In this document: piece after piece, positions 22,612 to 24,270 of the stretch
How the letters are laid out: each line of letters begins with the position of its first letter
Numbering within the stretch: the stretch's first letter is position 1
DNA from: Ignavibacteriales bacterium
Lineage (GTDB): Bacteria > Bacteroidota > Ignavibacteria > Ignavibacteriales > Ignavibacteriaceae
Assembly: GCA_027347125.1 (NCBI GenBank)
Contig: DAIERC010000183.1
Location: 1 to 24,270 of the forward strand
Direction: 5' to 3'
DNA: 24,270 nt
Made by a program: the position numbers and the translations under genes
Notes under the pieces: model-generated
Databases searched by the model: none
What the model saw: only the letters and a program-made list of their open reading frames with translations
Told to the model about the DNA's origin: nothing

Positions 22612-22639
22612 GTAGAGGCGGGATGCGCCTCGCCTCTAC
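22612..22639. repeat. REP-like extragenic palindrome
   Basis: GTAGAGGCG (22612-22620) and CGCCTCTAC (22631-22639) are a perfect 9-bp inverted repeat with loop GGATGCGCCT. The stem is GC-rich against an AT-rich background. An alternative pairing, GAGGCG/CGCCTC, uses part of the loop. The sequence resembles the GTAGAGRCG...CGYCTCTAC palindromes dispersed in high copy in various bacteria, including cyanobacteria and Bacteroidota relatives. It could also act as a terminator for the aldo/keto reductase gene ending at 22647. Confidence 0.7.
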
Positions 22640-22646
22640 GGTTAAT

Positions 22647-23639
22647 TTAATCAAGGGATAGTTCATAAAGATTTTTGTTTATAAAATCAATTTCAGCCGG
22701 AGACAATCTTACATCAATAGCCTTTGCGTTTTGCTCGGCTTGCTGCCTGTTGCGGGCGCCAACCAAAGCAATTGTAATTCCCGGTCTCTCAATTGTCCAC
22801 CTAATTACAAGCTGTGCTATCGTAACGTTTTTGCTTGTTGCAAGTGGTTTAATCGTCTCGAGGAATTCGTTTATCTTATTTACATTTTCCGCGGAAAAGT
22901 ATTTATCTTCGGCACGATGATCGCCTTCGTTAAATTTATAAACCGAATTAATTTTACCGGTTAGTAACCCTTTTTGGAGCGGACTGTAAGCAAGGATCGA
23001 TTTTTTATTTTTAATACAGTATGGTACTACGTCGTTTTCAATTCCCCTGTTTACCATACTAAACGGAACCTGGTTGGAAACTAGTTTTAAAACTTTTTCA
23101 GCAGTCTGCATCCATTCTGTGTTGTAGTTGCATACCCCGGCGTGTCTAACCTTGCCCTGCTCAATTAGCCTGGAAACCGCTTCCATTGTTTCTTCAATTG
23201 GTGTGGTCGAATCATGCCAGTGGATTTGATATAAGTCAATGTAATCTGTACCGAGCCTTTTTAAGCTGCTCTCGCATTCAAGCATTACGCTTTCTTTACC
23301 GGAGTATTTGTGAAATTTGGTTTCCTTACCGGAACTGTCTTTTGTTGAGAAAAAGTATTCACCTTTGTTTGTATCCCACCTCATCCCGTACTTGGTAAGA
23401 ATTTGAATTTTATCCCGTGGTATATTTTTAATCGCCTCACCCACAATCTCTTCACTTACTCCCTGTCCGTAAACCGGAGCAGTATCGATTGAAGTTACGC
23501 CTAAGTTATATGAAGATTGTATCGCTTCAATTGCGTCTTTACGTTCAGCGCCTCCCCACATCCAGCCGCCTATTGCCCATGCGCCGTATGTTATTGCCGA
23601 TAATTTTAAATTTGATTCTCCTAATATTCTATATTCCAT
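22647..23639 (-). CDS. Aldo/keto reductase
   Basis: A 330-residue NADPH-dependent TIM-barrel oxidoreductase of the AKR superfamily. The catalytic tetrad is D52, Y57 (SIDTAPVYGQG), K83 (ILTKYG) and H140 (DLYQIHWHD). The GVCNYN strand and the C-terminal coenzyme-binding segment (ALVGARNRQQAEQNAKAI) are present. The closest resemblance is to the AKR11/general stress protein 69-like and L-glyceraldehyde-reductase-like groups, so the substrate is open. The start is supported by a strong AAGGAGAT, 7 bases upstream on the minus strand. It lies 62 bases downstream of the EamA transporter gene and may be transcribed with it. Confidence 0.93.
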   Translation of the reverse strand: MEYRILGESNLKLSAITYGAWAIGGWMWGGAERKDAIEAIQSSYNLGVTSIDTAPVYGQGVSEEIVGEAIKNIPRDKIQILTKYGMRWDTNKGEYFFSTKDSSGKETKFHKYSGKESVMLECESSLKRLGTDYIDLYQIHWHDSTTPIEETMEAVSRLIEQGKVRHAGVCNYNTEWMQTAEKVLKLVSNQVPFSMVNRGIENDVVPYCIKNKKSILAYSPLQKGLLTGKINSVYKFNEGDHRAEDKYFSAENVNKINEFLETIKPLATSKNVTIAQLVIRWTIERPGITIALVGARNRQQAEQNAKAIDVRLSPAEIDFINKNLYELSLD

Positions 23640-23701
23640 AATTTAATCTCCTTCTATAAATATGTTTTCCTTTATTTTGTGAAATTATTTTGTTAACAGT
23701 T

Positions 23702-24270
23702 TTAAAAACTTGTTTTAGCTTTTTTCGGTTTCCTGAACTGTTGAAACTTAACGCCGGCTTTTACAACAATAACTCCGCCAAGTATTACCGCAGCTCCGAT
23801 AAAAATAAGCATGTTAAGCTTCTCATCCAGTATAAACCATCCTAAGAATAAAGCAATAACCGGATTAACGTATGCATAGGTAGAAGCAAACGACAACGGC
23901 AGGTGAGTTATCATATAAATATACGAACCGTAACCTACAATAGATGCAACAGTAATCAAATATATAAAAGCGATCAGGCTATTCGTATCAAAAGAAAATC
24001 TTGACGCTTCACCTATGCTTAAACCTGCAATTGTTTGAGCGAGTCCACCTATAATCATTTGTATTGAAGCTCCCATCAGCGGGTCTACGGACAGTTTTTT
24101 ATATTTTGAATAAACCGATCCGAACGCCCAGAAAACCACAACAATAAATAAACTGAGCATACCCAGCATATATTCGTTATTGCTTATTAACGGTATATCA
24201 TTAATAGATATGATTACTACGCCCAGCAAACCGAGTAAGAGTCCGGCAACTACAAGTAAATTTAATTTTG
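23702..24270 (-). CDS. EamA/DMT-superfamily transporter, C-terminal part (5' end beyond window)
   Basis: An inner-membrane drug/metabolite transporter of the EamA family, with two EamA repeats in complete proteins. The frame is open to the window edge. Bases 24230-24268 add KLNLLVVAGLLLG in frame, completing a membrane helix, so the TTG at 24229 is not the start and at least 189 residues of the C-terminal part are present. Membrane segments include LSLFIVVVFWAFGSVYSK, the start of the second repeat, and the late LSFASTYAYVNPVIALFLGW and LNMLIFIGAAVILGGVIVV. The protein ends in a basic tail (FRKPKKAKTSF). The family usually exports amino acids or small metabolites; the substrate here is unknown. 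Confidence 0.92.
   Translation of the reverse strand, partial: KLNLLVVAGLLLGLLGVVIISINDIPLISNNEYMLGMLSLFIVVVFWAFGSVYSKYKKLSVDPLMGASIQMIIGGLAQTIAGLSIGEASRFSFDTNSLIAFIYLITVASIVGYGSYIYMITHLPLSFASTYAYVNPVIALFLGWFILDEKLNMLIFIGAAVILGGVIVVKAGVKFQQFRKPKKAKTSF

Noticed and set aside
1..24270. CRISPR arrays, tRNA or rRNA genes, insertion sequences and prophage genes
   Set aside because: I looked for direct repeat-spacer patterns, cloverleaf-like sequences, transposase or integrase motifs and phage proteins and saw none.

Overview
This window looks like chromosomal DNA from an AT-rich, didermal bacterium of the Bacteroidota/Ignavibacteriota-Chlorobiota side of the tree. The grounds are an AT-rich composition, nearly all stops TAA, often weak or absent Shine-Dalgarno sequences, a DUF3109-rpoN pair, an HslV with a short propeptide, secreted proteins with outer-membrane-type C-termini, and a large receiver/PEP-pyruvate-binding protein of a type I associate with that group. 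This placement is inferred from protein character; no rRNA or tRNA gene is present to confirm it. I found no CRISPR array, intact insertion sequence or prophage.

Layout. 1-1877 (minus): a short-chain dehydrogenase cut by the window edge, preceded by a receiver-histidine kinase hybrid. 2105-4771 (plus): a tight DUF3109 - rpoN - membrane methyltransferase operon. 4967-6898: the hslVU protease. 6986-9442: a membrane-anchored CHASE2 sigma-54 activator. 9745-10635: a secreted, probable outer-membrane protein with a conspicuous inverted repeat and a near-match to a sigma-54 promoter upstream. 10795-11526: a lone MlaF-type ABC ATPase. 11692-12051: a small pseudo-receiver-like protein. 12352-13477: a DUF2721 membrane protein and Aat. 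A bidirectional terminator separates these from a minus-strand M24 aminopeptidase (13565-14755) broken by one in-frame TGA. 15338-19752 (plus): glutamate dehydrogenase and a ~1000-residue protein with two receiver-like domains, a PEP/pyruvate-binding ATP-grasp domain and an unusual C-terminal domain. 19878-21173: an NAD(P)-binding protein and a GNAT acetyltransferase. 21197-21512: a scar joining a TetR remnant head-to-head with an outer-membrane protein tail. 21532-24270 (minus): a secreted alpha/beta hydrolase, an REP-like palindrome, an aldo/keto reductase and an EamA transporter cut by the window edge.

How it fits together. Two themes stand out. The first is sigma-54 control: rpoN, a dedicated membrane-bound activator and a possible target promoter lie within about 7 kb. 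The second is unusual signalling architecture: an N-terminal-receiver histidine kinase, a degenerate stand-alone receiver, and the receiver-ATP-grasp protein beside glutamate dehydrogenase. That last protein keeps the nucleotide-binding half of PEP synthase but lacks the phosphohistidine and PEP-barrel domains. It is the best candidate here for an undescribed regulatory or phosphotransfer system.
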